From an uncultured Bacilli bacterium (GTDB lineage: Bacteria > Bacillota_I > Bacilli_A > RF39 > UBA660), in NCBI GenBank assembly GCA_934096025.1, contig CAKOLP010000040.1:1-7354 (forward strand): a DNA stretch of 7,354 nucleotides, in the 5' to 3' direction. Position 1 is the stretch's first letter; each line of letters opens with the position of its first letter. The notes under the pieces are model-generated. The model was not told the DNA's origin. It saw only the letters and a program-made list of their open reading frames with translations, and ran no database searches. This document shows, in pieces, positions 6,317 through 7,354 of the stretch. A program made the position numbers and the translations under genes.

Positions 6317-7105
6317 ATGAAAAAGAAAATATTTATAGGGTTGTTTAGCCTTTTAGTTATCGGGGCAATTATTATTGTTTTTTGTTTGAAAGATACCGAA
6401 GAAATAGTAGCTATAAAGGATGTAGATTTTACATTAAATGATATTAAAATGAACTTTCAAAAAACTGAGTTTGCCAAAAAAAATAAGTGTAAGTGTGAGG
6501 TTTTAGAAGATACATTTAAAGTTGATTGTCAAAATAGAGAATATGAGTTTCTTTTTGATGGTATAGAACTTAGTATTTTAACAAATAATTTAGATAAGGA
6601 TTTAATAATGTCTTTAGTTAATACGGTTGAAGAATTAAATGGATATAAAAAAGGAGAATACTTAAATACTATTGAAGCAGTTATAAATGGAAAAACCTAT
6701 ATAGCTGGCATAGAGTTAATAGATGAGGGAAATAATACATATTTTCGATTTGTTGTTAATGAAAAATTAGATTTGTACGAAAAGAAGAATACTGTTGGCA
6801 ATGATGTTTTAAAGGAAGTAAATGATGTTAATTATGATTATGAGACTAATAAAGGGTATATTACAAATTTATTTCTAGCAAAAGAATTTGATTATTATAT
6901 TTTCGGAGGAACTTACTCGGGTGATTTAAATAATAATTTGACTATTAAATTTTATGATGTTTCTAAGAATTTATTGAAAGAAGAAACTGTGGCATTAAAA
7001 GATTATGATACATATGGTAACCGGGTTTTAAACTTTATTGTTAATGTGGAATTTGAGGCCAGTATTATTGAAAATGTTAAGTATTATAGTATAACTATAT
7101 TATAG
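6317..7105 (+). CDS. Membrane-anchored protein of unknown function with FxLYD-like C-terminus
   Basis: This 262-residue protein has a Lys-rich start (MKKKIF), one membrane segment (about 5-22) and an outside-facing remainder. Cys23 follows VF rather than a lipobox residue, so it is not a convincing lipoprotein. C58, C60 and C71 cluster in the segment NKCKCEVLEDTFKVDC, which could be disulfide-linked. The C-terminal 90 residues, including NNLTIKFYDVSKNLLKEE and a final strand KYYSITIL, resemble FxLYD-type beta domains (strand, F-Y-D, turn, strand). The start lies 6 nt after the VWA-pilin stop. Its SD (GAGGT 6309-6313) overlaps that stop and is only 3 nt from ATG, so it is probably translationally coupled. 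This tight link suggests a partner of the modular pilin, such as a membrane-side assembly or anchoring factor. That role is inference; I do not recognise the family. Confidence 0.8.
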   Translation: MKKKIFIGLFSLLVIGAIIIVFCLKDTEEIVAIKDVDFTLNDIKMNFQKTEFAKKNKCKCEVLEDTFKVDCQNREYEFLFDGIELSILTNNLDKDLIMSLVNTVEELNGYKKGEYLNTIEAVINGKTYIAGIELIDEGNNTYFRFVVNEKLDLYEKKNTVGNDVLKEVNDVNYDYETNKGYITNLFLAKEFDYYIFGGTYSGDLNNNLTIKFYDVSKNLLKEETVALKDYDTYGNRVLNFIVNVEFEASIIENVKYYSITIL

Positions 7106-7120
7106 AGCTTTGCTCTTTTT
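7104..7120 (+). terminator. Intrinsic terminator of the VWA-pilin operon
   Basis: AGAGC (7104-7108) pairs with GCTCT (7112-7116) around a TTT loop, followed by T5 at 7116-7120, then C and TTT. The left arm overlaps the TAG stop codon (7103-7105). The short stem makes it moderate in strength. Confidence 0.7.
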
Positions 7121-7169
7121 CTTTGGAATAAAAAAATAAATGTGTTTTAGTTTTGTTGTGGAATTTAGC

Positions 7170-7198
7170 TTGATGTGGTATTATATAATTGTGATAAT
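7170..7198 (+). promoter_or_regulatory. Promoter region of the second pilin gene
   Basis: Two overlapping choices exist. TTGATG (7170-7175), a 17-bp spacer and an extended TGT GATAAT (7190-7198) score well but would start transcription at or past ATG 7201. A perfect TATAAT at 7184-7189 has a weak -35 but gives a start near 7196-7197, consistent with a 4-5 nt leader. Either way the leader is very short or absent. Confidence 0.5.
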
Positions 7199-7200
7199 AT

Positions 7201-7354
7201 ATGAAAAATAAGGGATTTACTTTAGTGGAATTAATGGCTGTAATAGTTATTTTAGCAATATTAATTGGCCTTAGTTTTGGGGCTTATATTGAAATATCTA
7301 AAAATGTTATGGAAGCTCAATATAATAATTTACTTAATGATGTACTTACTAAAG
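7201..7354 (+). CDS. Second type IV prepilin, N-terminal part (3' end outside window)
   Basis: The frame is open from ATG 7201 to the window edge (51 complete codons). It begins with leader MKNKG followed by FTLVELMAVIVILAILIGL, a textbook class III prepilin signal with Gly5 before the cut and Glu at mature position 5. The following helix (AYIEISKNVMEAQYNNLLNDVLTK) aligns with the same region of the VWA pilin (IYRGISNNVLESQYKNLILDVVNK), so the two are paralogs. Whether this copy is a short major pilin or also carries large modules cannot be seen. It has no SD upstream. A terminator and its own promoter region separate it from the preceding operon. Confidence 0.92.
   Translation, partial: MKNKGFTLVELMAVIVILAILIGLSFGAYIEISKNVMEAQYNNLLNDVLTK

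Noticed and set aside
6317..6390. Lipoprotein signal at Cys23 of the membrane-anchored protein
   Set aside because: The residues before the Cys are IVF, and a lipobox needs a small residue (G, A or S) at -1.
4398..7265. The identical 22-base stretch in both pilin genes as a mobile-element or recombination repeat
   Set aside because: It lies in the conserved hydrophobic helix coding region and is explained by paralogy; no flanking mobile-element features are seen.
1..7354. Recoded TGA (Mycoplasma-type code)
   Set aside because: TGA ends the VWA-pilin frame at 6308-6310 and Trp is encoded by TGG throughout.

Overview
The window is AT-rich, tightly packed, and every convincing gene lies on the + strand. 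The standard code applies: TGA is used as a stop at 6308-6310 and Trp is encoded by TGG. AT-rich codons, Gram-positive-type Shine-Dalgarno (SD) sites, -35/-10 promoters with TGn extensions, SipW-type signal peptides and a TypA carrying AHVDAGKST all point to a low-GC member of the Bacillota. An uncultured gut-type Bacilli or Clostridia relative with a compact genome is plausible, but this is inference.

Layout. Positions 2-376 are the 3' end of a thioredoxin-fold protein, closed by a terminator that overlaps its stop codon. Positions 459-2261 encode the ribosome-associated GTPase TypA/BipA, with its own promoter and terminator. From 2290 to the window end everything encodes exported or surface proteins. 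2317-3441 is a TasA/CalY-like secreted protein with a carboxypeptidase-regulatory-like beta domain. 3594-4229 is a smaller SipW-type exported protein with a strong promoter and the most C-ending codons of the region, so probably abundant. 4355-6310 is a very large modular type IV pilin: prepilin N-terminus, Ig-like region, InlB-type repeat and a VWA domain with a complete metal-binding (MIDAS) site. 6317-7105 is a single-pass membrane-anchored protein with an FxLYD-like C-terminus, coupled to the modular pilin. 7201 to the window edge is the start of a second prepilin, a paralog of the first.

How it may work together. The right two thirds look like a surface-appendage locus. Two SipW-type proteins could form or decorate a TasA-like matrix fibre. 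The modular pilins could form or cap a type IV pilus-like filament carrying an adhesive VWA module. No SipW peptidase, prepilin peptidase, assembly ATPase, platform protein or sortase is visible, so the machinery must be encoded elsewhere. The most interesting points are the VWA-pilin fusion, its paralogous neighbour, a T8 tract with a perfect 12-bp inverted repeat inside the VWA-pilin promoter (possible phase variation or operator), and the lack of an SD on both pilin genes.

No tRNA, rRNA, CRISPR array, riboswitch or insertion sequence was seen. No gene-free stretch exceeds 300 bases; the longest gap, 3442-3593, holds an inverted repeat and a promoter.
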